Shown here: one piece after another, positions 30,944-43,599 of the stretch
How positions within the stretch are numbered: the stretch's first letter is position 1
How the letters are laid out: each line of letters begins with the position of its first letter
Assembly (NCBI GenBank): GCA_022266195.1
Contig: WHVY01000001.1
Location: 18,600,001 to 18,664,000 of the forward strand
From: Tetranychus cinnabarinus
Taxonomy: Eukaryota > Arthropoda > Arachnida > Trombidiformes > Tetranychidae
DNA length: 64,000 nucleotides
Reading direction: 5' to 3'
Notes under the pieces: generated by a model
Databases searched by the model: none
What the model saw: the letters and a program-made list of their open reading frames with translations, nothing else
Told to the model about the DNA's origin: nothing
Made by a program: the position numbers and the translations under genes

Positions 30944-32038
30944 TAGTTTTTCAAACTTATCATTTTGTATCCCTAAATTTACGTACAATAATATTTGTAT
31001 ATCCAGAACAATGAAATAAAATTATATCAAATTGAACAGTTTAACTCAATACAACCATGCTTCATCTAAATTTTTTTAAATCATAACGGTCGTTTTCATT
31101 GATCACTATTGTTTTCAGTATAAATCGCGTACAATAATTTATATAGATAGCAGATTTAAACCATGAGCTCAACTTAATTCAAGACCCATAAGGTAACTCA
31201 AATGACTCTATAATTTTAAATCTGACTGACATTTAAAGGTTGTTTTTTGAGGCTTAAATCAACTTTGAACCATTCTAGCAATATTTTTCAATGCTTGCAA
31301 TTCTAAAACTTTATCACCAAGCTTCCCTATCCAAGTTTCAGTTATCTTACATTATCATTGGTTCTAGAGTTATCAACACAAATATTTAAATGCAAAAATC
31401 TCAGTATCTTGGCATAGTTAACCTTGAATTGACCTGATATTACATACATAACCTTTATAATTTTTACATCAATACTGTACAACCGTAAAACTGACATTTT
31501 TTACTCGATCAAATTCGATAATCTATGTTTCATTAATGGACCAAAAAGTTTATTTACACATGTTTCATTTCACTATATAAAATTTATGCAAAAATTCAAG
31601 ATCTACATAGCAAATACCGTATAAAACCTGCAAATGTAAATAGCAGTTAAATGAAAATAGATGGACATCTGTTTGATAGGTAATTTTGTGATTAACACTA
31701 GTAAACAAGAAATCTAGATCGTAAGGTCAATTATTTAAAAAGCTGATTAATCAACCTAATTAGCATTGATATTATAGCAGCACTTAATATTAAGATTTTC
31801 AGAAAAAATTCACAACTATTGTTTGTTGAATACATTTGAACCCAAACAAGAATCTTAAAATTCCGAATTTGACTGTCGTCTAGACAAATAATCAAACAAA
31901 ACTGTATGAAGGTGCAGAAGATTTGTTGAGTATAAAAGGGAATAATCTGAAAGAAAAAAGTATCAGTTTATATATTGAGTTTAACGGGTGACTTTGTGAA
32001 TAATCCGATATTGCGTTTAAAATATAACAAAAAACGAA

Positions 32039-32179
32039 ATGCAAATTTTTGAAACTTTTTCATCTCTATTTTATTTGGCTTTAATTTTCATGGTTGGAAA
32101 TCAAAGATACCAGCGTGAGGATAAACCTGGTTTAGCTGGTCTCGTTAAAGGCCTGCAAGGAAGTGGTCCAGGAAAATGA
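32039..32179 (+). CDS. Secreted peptide A3
   Basis: Same product as A1. The TATA box at 31931, initiator and AATAAA (about 32251) are retained. Confidence 0.75.
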   Translation: MQIFETFSSLFYLALIFMVGNQRYQREDKPGLAGLVKGLQGSGPGK

Positions 32180-33274
32180 TAGTTTTTCAAACTTATCATT
32201 TTGTATCCCTAAATTTACGTACAATAATATTTGTATATCCAGAACAATGAAATAAAATTATATCAAATTGAACAGTTTAACTCAATACAACCATGCTTCA
32301 TCTAAATTTTTTTAAATCATAACGGTCGTTTTCATTGATCACTATTGTTTTCAGTATAAATCGCGTACAATAATTTATATAGATAGCAGATTTAAACCAT
32401 GAGCTCAACTTAATTCAAGACCCATAAGGTAACTCAAATGACTCTATAATTTTAAATCTGACTGACATTTAAAGGTTGTTTTTTGAGGCTTAAATCAACC
32501 TTGAACCATTCTAGCAATATTTTTCAATGCTTGCAATTCTAAAACTTTATCACCAAGCTTCCCTATCCAAGTTTCAGTTATCTTACATTATCATTGGTTC
32601 TAGAGTTATCAACACAAATATTTAAATGCAAAAATCTCAGTATCTTGGCATAGTTAACCTTGAATTGACCTGATATTACATACATAACCTTTATAATTTT
32701 TACATCAATACTGTACAACCGTAAAACTGACATTTTTTACTCGATCAAATTCGATAATCTATGTTTCATTAATGGACCAAAAAGTTTATTTACACATGTT
32801 TCATTTCACTATATAAAATTTATGCAAAAATTCAAGATCTACATAGCAAATACCGTATAAAACCTGCAAATGTAAATAGCAGTTAAATGAAAATAGATGG
32901 ACATCTGTTTGATAAGTAATTTTGTGATTAACACTAGTAAACAAGAAATCTAGATCGTAAGGTCAATTATTTAAAAAGCTGATTAATCAACCTAATTAGC
33001 ATTGATATTATAGCAGCACTTAATATTAAGATTTTCAGAAAAAATTCACAACTATTGTTTGTTGAATACATTTGAACCCAAACAAGAATCTTAAAATTCC
33101 GAATTTGACTGTCGTCTAGACAAATAATCAAACAAAACTGTATGAAGGTGCAGAAGATTTGTTGAGTATAAAAGGGAATAATCTGAAAGAAAAAAGTATC
33201 AGTTTATATATTGAGTTTAACGGGTGACTTTGTGAATAATCCGATATTGCGTTTAAAATATAACAAAAAACGAA

Positions 33275-33415
33275 ATGCAAATTTTTGAAACTTTTTCATC
33301 TCTATTTTATTTGGCTTTAATTTTCATGGTTGGAAATCAAAGATACCAGCGTGAGGATAAACCTGGTTTAGCTGGTCTCGTTAAAGGCCTGCAAGGAAGT
33401 GGTCCAGGAAAATGA
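33275..33415 (+). CDS. Secreted peptide A4
   Basis: Same product as A1. The TATA box at 33167, initiator and AATAAA (about 33487) are retained. Confidence 0.75.
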   Translation: MQIFETFSSLFYLALIFMVGNQRYQREDKPGLAGLVKGLQGSGPGK

Positions 33416-34510
33416 TAGTTTTTCAAACTTATCATTTTGTATCCCTAAATTTACGTACAATAATATTTGTATATCCAGAACAATGAAATAAAATTATATC
33501 AAATTGAACAGTTTAACTCAATACAACCATGCTTCATCTAAATTTTTTTAAATCATAACGGTCGTTTTCATTGATCACTATTGTTTTCAGTATAAATCGC
33601 GTACAATAATTTATATAGATAGCAGATTTAAACCATGAGCTCAACTTAATTCAAGACCCATAAGGTAACTCAAATGACTCTATAATTTTAAATCTGACTG
33701 ACATTTAAAGGTTGTTTTTTGAGGCTTAAATCAACCTTGAACCATTCTAGCAATATTTTTCAATGCTTGCAATTCTAAAACTTTATCACCAAGCTTCCCT
33801 ATCCAAGTTTCAGTTATCTTACATTATCATTGGTTCTAGAGTTATCAACACAAATATTTAAATGCAAAAATCTCAGTATCTTGGCATAGTTAACCTTGAA
33901 TTGACCTGATATTACATACATAACCTTTATAATTTTTACATCAATACTGTACAACCGTAAAACTGACATTTTTTACTCGATCAAATTCGATAATCTATGT
34001 TTCATTAATGGACCAAAAAGTTTATTTACACATGTTTCATTTCACTATATAAAATTTATGCAAAAATTCAAGATCTACATAGCAAATACCGTATAAAACC
34101 TGCAAATGTAAATAGCAGTTAAATGAAAATAGATGGACATCTGTTTGATAAGTAATTTTGTGATTAACACTAGTAAACAAGAAATCTAGATCGTAAGGTC
34201 AATTATTTAAAAAGCTGATTAATCAACCTAATTAGCATTGATATTATAGCAGCACTTAATATTAAGATTTTCAGAAAAAATTCACAACTATTGTTTGTTG
34301 AATACATTTGAACCCAAACAAGAATCTTAAAATTCCGAATTTGACTGTCGTCTAGACAAATAATCAAACAAAACTGTATGAAGGTGCAGAAGATTTGTTG
34401 AGTATAAAAGGGAATAATCTGAAAGAAAAAAGTATCAGTTTATATATTGAGTTTAACGGGTGACTTTGTGAATAATCCGATATTGCGTTTAAAATATAAC
34501 AAAAAACGAA

Positions 34511-34651
34511 ATGCAAATTTTTGAAACTTTTTCATCTCTATTTTATTTGGCTTTAATTTTCATGGTTGGAAATCAAAGATACCAGCGTGAGGATAAACCT
34601 GGTTTAGCTGGTCTCGTTAAAGGCCTGCAAGGAAGTGGTCCAGGAAAATGA
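34511..34651 (+). CDS. Secreted peptide A5 (A-type gene with B-type 3' flank)
   Basis: The promoter and coding sequence are A type, but from the stop codon onward the DNA is B type (TTTTTTAAACTTATTATTTTG, and ATTAAA near 34729 in place of AATAAA). The switch falls within a few bases of the stop codon, so A5 marks a recombination junction between the two kinds of unit. Confidence 0.75.
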   Translation: MQIFETFSSLFYLALIFMVGNQRYQREDKPGLAGLVKGLQGSGPGK

Positions 34652-35727
34652 TAGTTTTTTAAACTTATTATTTTGTATCTAAAAAACTTAAATAAGATTT
34701 GTATACGCGAAAAAATGGGAAAGAGTACATTAAATTAAACTGTTTAACTGTAAAAAATCTTTTGTTATCTTAATTTAAACGATATATCAAGTCAATATAT
34801 CAAATTTTTCGCCTCAACATTGTGGCCAAAATGCGCGGATTCTTATAAAAAAATCACAACGTGAAAGCCCTAATTAAAACATTTCGATAAAAATCAGAAA
34901 CCTAACCTCAGAATTCACATCTTTGCAAAATTCATGAAAAAGTAAAAAATGAAGAATTCGTATACTATAACATTGAGAAAGGCGGAAAAACTTTTGTTAT
35001 TAAGGTTCATGGTGGATTGTTGAACTAGGATTTTATGTAAAACTCTGTCATTTGAGTAAAGAGTAAAGATTTAACAAGCTTTTGCCATCACTGCTTACCG
35101 TCTTTTCATCGTATTGTCCACTATATTGTCCAGCACATCTATCAAATCAACCAAATAACTTTTTAAAGAGGCATTTCTCAACAAAATTACATTGTAAGAG
35201 TTACGACCTAATGGACTTTCAGGTGTAAAAGAAATAGCACGCTTTTAGTAATTAAAGATGGCTCAGATTCTTTTTCTCTTTGAGAAAATCACTTTCAAAG
35301 TTCAAAATTAGCATTCATTTTGTTAAACTGTTGAACCAGGTTTTTTAGTTTTACATTACCCATATTGACTACTTTCACACCATCTAGCTCATTCACTATT
35401 AATAACCATAATATCCCAAAAATTGGTCAAAAATTTGTTAGATTTGGGTGCTGGATAATTTGATATAAAAATTGTTTGAGAATTTGGTGGAAAAAGCGGT
35501 CCAAAGTGTTGAAAAAAATGGCGGCCAAAAGGATATGTTTAATTTGGGGATGTGTTGTATTGAGTGATGGAAAATACAGTGAAAAGGCGGATAATATACG
35601 CAGTTGAGAGAAACTTGCATTCAGCCATGACTGCAGCAGTTTCTTGTTTTTTAAATCATAAAGATAATTTTTATTCTCCATTTTTGTTCGCATTACGGAT
35701 GGTTGTCAATATATTAGCTAATCAATC

Positions 35728-35845
35728 ATGTTTCTTCATTTATTTTCTATTTAATTTAGCTTTAATTTTCATGATTTGAAACCAATGCTACCAGCGTGCA
35801 TTATAATCTTCCGTAGCTGCTCGGAGAAATGTCTGGAGTAAAATT
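35728..35845 (+). pseudogene. Peptide pseudogene in unit B1
   Basis: Aligns with the intact gene over the signal-peptide core (TTAGCTTTAATTTTCATG, then CTACCAGCGTG) but reads LALIFMI and then TGA, and has a short deletion near the start. The mature part is degraded (TAGCTGCTCGGAGAAATGTCTGGAG compared with the A gene is still alignable). Confidence 0.7.
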
Positions 35846-36338
35846 AGCTGTAATTCAATGTCTTTTGTGTATTTTATACTTAAATTTTTATATTCCGAAT
35901 CTCGACGTAGTAAATGAATCTACACGAAATCGCACAGATAGAACTGTCCAGTCTATTTAAGTCTTGATTATCTAAATGATAGGCTGTGATTAGTTCAAAA
36001 AATAGTTGACAACAAATCTGATGATTATAGTTCAAAAACACATAAAAAAAATGATCAGCAGTATATTGAAAATAGCTGAACACCTGTCTGATAAGTAATT
36101 TTGTGATCAACACTGGTAAACAAGAGACCAAGATCAAAAGGTCAACTATGCCAGAAAGCTGATTAATCAACATAATCATAATTAATTCGCTACGTAATAT
36201 GAAGAGTTTCAGAAAAAGTTCAAAACTATTGTTTGATAAATACATTCAAATCCAAACAATTATCTTAAAATGTCAAATTTGACTGTCGTCTAGACATATA
36301 GCAAACAAAAATGTATAAATATGTGATAACTTGATGAG

Positions 36339-36373
36339 TATAAAAAGAATAAGTTAAAGAAAACAGTATCAGT
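36339..36373 (+). promoter_or_regulatory. Core promoter of peptide gene B1 (model for all B units)
   Basis: TATAAAAAG at 36339 and TCAGT at 36369-36373. The spacing is similar to the A promoter although the surrounding 5' flank differs at many positions. It is kept in B2-B5 at the same distance (111 bp) from the ATG. Confidence 0.7.
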
Positions 36374-36449
36374 TTATGTCTTGTAGTTCAACAAGTTACT
36401 TTGCAAATACTATAATTGATATTGTGTTTTAAATATAACAAAAAACGAA

Positions 36450-36590
36450 ATGCAAATTTTCAAAACTTTTTCATCTCTATTTTATTTGGCTTTAATTTTC
36501 ATGGTTGGAAATCAAAGATACCAGCGTGAGGATGTACCTGTTTTAGGTGGTCTCGTTAAAGGCCTGCAAGGAAGTGGTCCAGGAAAATGA
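36450..36590 (+). CDS. Secreted peptide B1
   Basis: 46 codons, one exon. It differs from the A peptide at four residues: position 5 (Glu to Lys), 29 (Lys to Val), 31 (Gly to Val) and 33 (Ala to Gly). Three of the four fall in the mature part, giving VPVLGGLVKG in place of KPGLAGLVKG, and the last 13 residues are unchanged. Only one synonymous change is seen. The 3' flank has an ATTAAA signal in place of AATAAA. Secretion is inferred from the shared leader. Confidence 0.72.
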   Translation: MQIFKTFSSLFYLALIFMVGNQRYQREDVPVLGGLVKGLQGSGPGK

Positions 36591-37666
36591 TAGTTTTTTA
36601 AACTTATTATTTTGTATCTAAAAAACTTAAATAAGATTTGTATACGCGAAAAAATGGGAAAGAGTACATTAAATTAAACTGTTTAACTGTAAAAAATCTT
36701 TTGTTATCTTAATTTAAACGATATATCAAGTCAATATATCAAATTTTTCGCCTCAACATTGTGGCCAAAATGCGCGGATTCTTATAAAAAAATCACAACG
36801 TGAAAGCCCTAATTAAAACATTACGATAAAAATCAGAAACCTAACCTCAGAATTCACATCTTTGCAAAATTCATGAAAAAGTAAAAAATGAAGAATTCGT
36901 ATACTATAACATTGAGAAAGGCGAAAAAACTTTTGTTATTAAGGTTCATGGTGGATTGTTGAACTAGGATTTTATGTAAAACTCTGTCATTTGAGTAAAG
37001 AGTAAAGATTTAACAAGCTTTTGCCATCACTGCTCACCGTCTTTTCATCGTATTGTCCACTATATTGTCCAGCACATCTATCAAATCAACCAAATAACTT
37101 TTTAAAGAGGCATTTCTCAACAAAATTACATTGTAAGAGTTACGACCTAATGGACTTTCAGGTGTAAAAGAAATAGCACGCTTTTAGTAATTAAAGATGG
37201 CTCAGATTCTTTTTCTCTTTGAGAAAATCACTTTCAAAGTTCAAAATTAGCATTCATTTTGTTAAACTGTTGAACCAGGTTTTTTAGTTTTACATTACCC
37301 ATATTGACTACTTTCACACCATCTAGCTCATTCACTATTAATAACCATAATATCCCAAAAATTGGTCAAAAATTTGTTAGATTTGGGTGCTGGATAATTT
37401 GATATAAAAATTGTTTGAGAATTTGGTGGAGAAAGCGGTCCAAAGTGTTGAAAAAAATGGCGGCCAAAAGGATATGTTTAATTTGGGGATGTGTTGTATT
37501 GAGTGATGGAAAATACAGTGAAAAGGCGGATAATATACGCAGTTGAGAGAAACTTGCATTCAGCCATGACTGCAGCAGTTTCTTGTTTTTTAAATCATAA
37601 AGATAATTTTTATTCTCCATTTTTGTTCGCATTACGGATGGTTGTCAATATATTAGCTAATCAATC

Positions 37667-37784
37667 ATGTTTCTTCATTTATTTTCTATTTAATTTAGCT
37701 TTAATTTTCATGATTTGAAACCAATGCTACCAGCGTGCATTATAATCTTCCGTAGCTGCTCGGAGAAATGTCTGGAGTAAAATT
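37667..37784 (+). pseudogene. Peptide pseudogene in unit B2
   Basis: Same decayed copy as in B1, 1939 bp further on, with the same stop after the leader. Confidence 0.65.
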
Positions 37785-38388
37785 AGCTGTAATTCAATGT
37801 CTTTTGTGTATTTTATACTTAAATTTTTATATTCCGAATCTCGACGTAGTAAATGAATCTACACGAAATCGCACAGATAGAACTGTCCAGTCTATTTAAG
37901 TCTTGATTATCTAAATGATAGGCTGTGATTAGTTCAAAAAATAGTTGACAACAAATCTGATGATTATAGTTCAAAAACACATAAAAAAAATGATCAGCAG
38001 TATATTGAAAATAGCTGAACACCTGTCTGATAAGTAATTTTGTGATCAACACTGGTAAACAAGAGACCAAGATCAAAAGGTCAACTATGCCAGAAAGCTG
38101 ATTAATCAACATAATCATAATTTATTCGCTACGTAATATGAAGAGTTTCAGAAAAAGTTCAAAACTATTGTTTGATAAATACATTCAAATCCAAACAATT
38201 ATCTTAAAATGTCAAATTTGACTGTCGTCTAGACATATAGCAAACAAAAATGTATAAATATGTGATAACTTGATGAGTATAAAAAGAATAAGTTAAAGAA
38301 AACAGTATCAGTTTATGTCTTGTAGTTCAACAAGTTACTTTGCAAATACTATAATTGATATTGTGTTTTAAATATAACAAAAAACGAA

Positions 38389-38529
38389 ATGCAAATTTTC
38401 AAAACTTTTTCATCTCTATTTTATTTGGCTTTAATTTTCATGGTTGGAAATCAAAGATACCAGCGTGAGGATGTACCTGTTTTAGGTGGTCTCGTTAAAG
38501 GCCTGCAAGGAAGTGGTCCAGGAAAATGA
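38389..38529 (+). CDS. Secreted peptide B2
   Basis: Same product as B1, with TATA at 38278. The 3' flank has GTATACGAG in place of GTATACGCG. Confidence 0.72.
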   Translation: MQIFKTFSSLFYLALIFMVGNQRYQREDVPVLGGLVKGLQGSGPGK

Positions 38530-39605
38530 TAGTTTTTTAAACTTATTATTTTGTATCTAAAAAACTTAAATAAGATTTGTATACGAGAAAAAATGGGAAA
38601 GAGTACATTAAATTAAACTGTTTAACTGTAAAAAATCTTTTGTTATCTTAATTTAAACGATATATCAAGTCAATATATCAAATTTTTCGCCTCAACATTG
38701 TGGCCAAAATGCGCGGATTCTTATAAAAAAATCACAACGTGAAAGCCCTAATTAAAACATTACGATAAAAATCAGAAACCTAACCTCAGAATTCACATCT
38801 TTGCAAAATTCATGAAAAAGTAAAAAATGAAGAATTCGTATACTATAACATTGAGAAAGGCGAAAAAACTTTTGTTATTAAGGTTCATGGTGGATTGTTG
38901 AACTAGGATTTTATGTAAAACTCTGTCATTTGAGTAAAGAGTAAAGATTTAACAAGCTTTTGCCATCACTGCTCACCGTCTTTTCATCGTATTGTCCACT
39001 ATATTGTCCAGCACATCTATCAAATCAACCAAATAACTTTTTAAAGAGGCATTTCTCAACAAAATTACATTGTAAGAGTTACGACCTAATGGACTTTCAG
39101 GTGTAAAAGAAATAGCACGCTTTTAGTAATTAAAGATGGCTCAGATTCTTTTTCTCTTTGAGAAAATCACTTTCAAAGTTCAAAATTAGCATTCATTTTG
39201 TTAAACTGTTGAACCAGGTTTTTTAGTTTTACATTACCCATATTGACTACTTTCACACCATCTAGCTCATTCACTATTAATAACCATAATATCCCAAAAA
39301 TTGGTCAAAAATTTGTTAGATTTGGGTGCTGGATAATTTGATATAAAAATTGTTTGAGAATTTGGTGGAAAAAGCGGTCCAAAGTGTTGAAAAAAATGGC
39401 GGCCAAAAGGATATGTTTAATTTGGGGATGTGTTGTATTGAGTGATGGAAAATACAGTGAAAAGGCGGATAATATACGCAGTTGAGAGAAACTTGCATTC
39501 AGCCATGACTGCAGCAGTTTCTTGTTTTTTAAATCATAAAGATAATTTTTATTCTCCATTTTTGTTCGCATTACGGATGGTTGTCAATATATTAGCTAAT
39601 CAATC

Positions 39606-39723
39606 ATGTTTCTTCATTTATTTTCTATTTAATTTAGCTTTAATTTTCATGATTTGAAACCAATGCTACCAGCGTGCATTATAATCTTCCGTAGCTGCTC
39701 GGAGAAATGTCTGGAGTAAAATT
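39606..39723 (+). pseudogene. Peptide pseudogene in unit B3
   Basis: Same decayed copy as in B1. Confidence 0.65.
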
Positions 39724-40326
39724 AGCTGTAATTCAATGTCTTTTGTGTATTTTATACTTAAATTTTTATATTCCGAATCTCGACGTAGTAAATGAATCTA
39801 CACGAAATCGCACAGATAGAACTGTCCAGTCTATTTAAGTCTTGATTATCTAAATGATAGGCTGTGATTAGTTCAAAAAATAGTTGACAACAAATCTGAT
39901 GATTATAGTTCAAAAACACATAAAAAAATGATCAGCAGTATATTGAAAATAGCTGAACACCTGTCTGATAAGTAATTTTGTGATCAACACTGGTAAACAA
40001 GAGACCAAGATCAAAAGGTCAACTATGCCAGAAAGCTGATTAATCAACATAATCATAATTTATTCGCTACGTAATATGAAGAGTTTCAGAAAAAGTTCAA
40101 AACTATTGTTTGATAAATACATTCAAATCCAAACAATTATCTTAAAATGTCAAATTTGACTGTCGTCTAGACATATAGCAAACAAAAATGTATAAATATG
40201 TGATAACTTGATGAGTATAAAAAGAATAAGTTAAAGAAAACAGTATCAGTTTATGTCTTGTAGTTCAACAAGTTACTTTGCAAATACTATAATTGATATT
40301 GTGTTGCAAATATAACAAAAAACGAA

Positions 40327-40467
40327 ATGCAAATTTTCAAAACTTTTTCATCTCTATTTTATTTGGCTTTAATTTTCATGGTTGGAAATCAAAGATACCA
40401 GCGTGAGGATGTACCTGTTTTAGGTGGTCTCGTTAAAGGCCTGCAAGGAAGTGGTCCAGGAAAATGA
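40327..40467 (+). CDS. Secreted peptide B3
   Basis: Same product as B1. The 5' UTR has GTTGCAAATATAAC where B1 has GTTTTAAATATAAC, a change shared with B4. Confidence 0.72.
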   Translation: MQIFKTFSSLFYLALIFMVGNQRYQREDVPVLGGLVKGLQGSGPGK

Positions 40468-41543
40468 TAGTTTTTTAAACTTATTATTTTGTATCTAAAA
40501 AACTTAAATAAGATTTGTATACGCGAAAAAATGGGAAAGAGTACATTAAATTAAACTGTTTAACTGTAAAAAATCTTTTGTTATCTTAATTTAAACGATA
40601 TATCAAGTCAATATATCAAATTTTTCGCCTCAACATTGTGGCCAAAATGCGCGGATTCTTATAAAAAAATCACAACGTGAAAGCCCTAATTAAAACATTA
40701 CGATAAAAATCAGAAACCTAACCTCAGAATTCACATCTTTGCAAAATTCATGAAAAAGTAAAAAATGAAGAATTCGTATACTATAACATTGAGAAAGGCG
40801 GAAAAACTTTTGTTATTAAGGTTCATGGTGGATTGTTGAACTAGGATTTTATGTAAAACTTTGTCATTTGAGTAAAGAGTAAAGATTTAACAAGCTTTTG
40901 CCATCACTGCTTACCGTCTTTTCATCGTATTGTCCACTATATTGTCCAGCACATCTATCAAATCAACCAAATAACTTTTTAAAGAGGCATTTCTCAACAA
41001 AATTACATTGTAAGAGTTACGACCTAATGGACTTTCAGGTGTAAAAGAAATAGCACGCTTTTAGTAATTAAAGATGGCTCAGATTCTTTTTCTCTTTGAG
41101 AAAATCACTTTCAAAGTTCAAAATTAGCATTCATTTTGTTAAACTGTTGAACCAGGTTTTTTAGTTTTACATTACCCATATTGACTACTTTCACACCATC
41201 TAGCTCATTCACTATTAATAACCATAATATCCCAAAAATTGGTCAAAAATTTGTTAGATTTGGGTGCTGGATAATTTGATATAAAAATTGTTTGAGAATT
41301 TGGTGGAAAAAGCGGTCCAAAGTGTTGAAAAAAATGGCGGCCAAAAGGATATGTTTAATTTGGGGATGTGTTGTATTGAGTGATGGAAAATACAGTGAAA
41401 AGGCGGATAATATACGCAGTTGAGAGAAACTTGCATTCAGCCATGACTGCAGCAGTTTCTTGTTTTTTAAATCATAAAGATAATTTTTATTCTCCATTTT
41501 TGTTCGCATTACGGATGGTTGTCAATATATTAGCTAATCAATC

Positions 41544-41661
41544 ATGTTTCTTCATTTATTTTCTATTTAATTTAGCTTTAATTTTCATGATTTGAAACCA
41601 ATGCTACCAGCTTGCATTATAATCTTCCGTAGCTGCTCGGAGAAATGTCTGGAGTAAAATT
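41544..41661 (+). pseudogene. Peptide pseudogene in unit B4
   Basis: Same decayed copy, with CAGCTTGCATT in place of CAGCGTGCATT, a change shared with B5. Confidence 0.65.
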
Positions 41662-42265
41662 AGCTGTAATTCAATGTCTTTTGTGTATTTTATACTTAAA
41701 TTTTTATATTCCGAATCTCGACGTAGTAAATGAATCTACACGAAATCGCACAGATAGAACTGTCCAGTCTATTTAAGTCTTGATTATCTAAATGATAGGC
41801 TGTGATTAGTTCAAAAAATAGTTGACAACAAATCTGATGATTATAGTTCAAAAACACATAAAAAAAATGATCAGCAGTATATTGAAAATAGCTGAACACC
41901 TGTCTGATAAGTAATTTTGTGATCAACACTGGTAAACAAGAGACCAAGATCAAAAGGTCAACTATGCCAGAAAGCTGATTAATCAACATAATCATAATTA
42001 ATTCGCTACGTAATATGAAGAGTTTCAGAAAAAGTTCAAAACTATTGTTTGATAAATACATTCAAATCCAAACAATTATCTTAAAATGTCAAATTTGACT
42101 GTCGTCTAGACATATAGCAAACAAAAATGTATAAATATGTGATAACTTGATGAGTATAAAAAGAATAAGTTAAAGAAAACAGTATCAGTTTATGTCTTGT
42201 AGTTCAACAAGTTACTTTGCAAATACTATAATTGATATTGTGTTGCAAATATAACAAAAAACGAA

Positions 42266-42406
42266 ATGCAAATTTTCAAAACTTTTTCATCTCTATTTTA
42301 TTTGGCTTTAATTTTCATGGTTGGAAATCAAAGATACCAGCGTGAGGATGTACCTGTTTTAGGTGGTCTCGTTAAAGGCCTGCAAGGAAGTGGTCCAGGA
42401 AAATGA
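42266..42406 (+). CDS. Secreted peptide B4
   Basis: Same product as B1. Its 5' UTR carries the variant shared with B3. Confidence 0.72.
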   Translation: MQIFKTFSSLFYLALIFMVGNQRYQREDVPVLGGLVKGLQGSGPGK

Positions 42407-43481
42407 TAGTTTTTTAAACTTATTATTTTGTATCTAAAAAACTTAAATAAGATTTGTATACGCGAAAAAATGGGAAAGAGTACATTAAATTAAACTGTTT
42501 AACTGTAAAAAATCTTTTGTTATCTTAATTTAAACGATATATCAAGTCAATATATCAAATTTTTCGCCTCAACATTGTGGCCAAAATGCGCGGATTCTTA
42601 TAAAAAAATCACAACGTGAAAGCCCTAATTAAAACATTACGATAAAAATCAGAAACCTAACCTCAGAATTCACATCTTTGCAAAATTCATGAAAAAGTAA
42701 AAAATGAAGAATTCGTATACTATAACATTGAGAAAGGCGGAAAAACTTTTGTTATTAAGGTTCATGGTGGATTGTTGAACTAGGATTTTATGTAAAACTC
42801 TGTCATTTGAGTAAAGAGTAAAGATTTAACAAGCTTTTGCCATCACTGCTTACCGTCTTTTCATCGTATTGTCCACTATATTGTCCAGCACATCTATCAA
42901 ATCAACCAAATAACTTTTTAAAGAGGCATTTCTCAACAAAATTACATTGTAAGAGTTACGACCTAATGGACTTTCAGGTGTAAAAGAAATAGCACGCTTT
43001 TAGTAATTAAAGATGGCTCAGATTCTTTTCTCTTTGAGAAAATCACTTTCAAAGTTCAAAATTAGCATTCATTTTGTTAAACTGTTGAACCAGGTTTTTT
43101 AGTTTTACATTACCCATATTGACTACTTTCACACCATCTAGCTCATTCACTATTAATAACCATAATATCCCAAAAATTGGTCAAAAATTTGTTAGATTTG
43201 GGTGCTGGATAATTTGATATAAAAATTGTTTGAGAATTTGGTGGAAAAAGCGGTCCAAAGTGTTGAAAAAAATGGCGGCCAAAAGGATATGTTTAATTTG
43301 GGGATGTGTTGTATTGAGTGATGGAAAATACAGTGAAAAGGCGGATAATATACGCAGTTGAGAGAAACTTGCATTCAGCCATGACTGCAGCAGTTTCTTG
43401 TTTTTTAAATCATAAAGATAATTTTTATTCTCCATTTTTGTTCGCATTACGGATGGTTGTCAATATATTAGCTAATCAATC

Positions 43482-43599
43482 ATGTTTCTTCATTTATTTT
43501 CTATTTAATTTAGCTTTAATTTTCATGATTTGAAACCAATGCTACCAGCTTGCATTATAATCTTCCGTAGCTGCTCGGAGAAATGTCTGGAGTAAAATT
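43482..43599 (+). pseudogene. Peptide pseudogene in unit B5
   Basis: Same decayed copy, with the CAGCTTGC variant shared with B4. Confidence 0.65.

Larger units (their letters stand above)
22336..34651 (+). repeat. Peptide-gene array, A units (1236 bp each)
   Basis: Five tandem units of 1236 bp, each with one 46-residue peptide gene. The start codons at 29567, 30803, 32039, 33275 and 34511 are exactly 1236 bp apart. The first unit is split by LTR-B (22699-29366): its left part is 22336-22698 and it resumes at 29367. Units differ by only a few bases, so they amplified recently or are kept alike by gene conversion. Each has its own TATA box, TCAGT initiator and, except for the last, an AATAAA signal. 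Confidence 0.92.

Noticed and set aside
35427..35779. Overlapping 88- and 71-codon frames repeated in each B unit
   Set aside because: They recur only because the units are nearly identical. The plus-strand one merely reads through the dead peptide gene's leader region.
35880..36245. 121-residue minus-strand open frame in B units
   Set aside because: Complete only in B1 and B4. Single-base differences shorten or remove it in B2, B3, B5 and B6, and it covers the promoter flank of the peptide gene.
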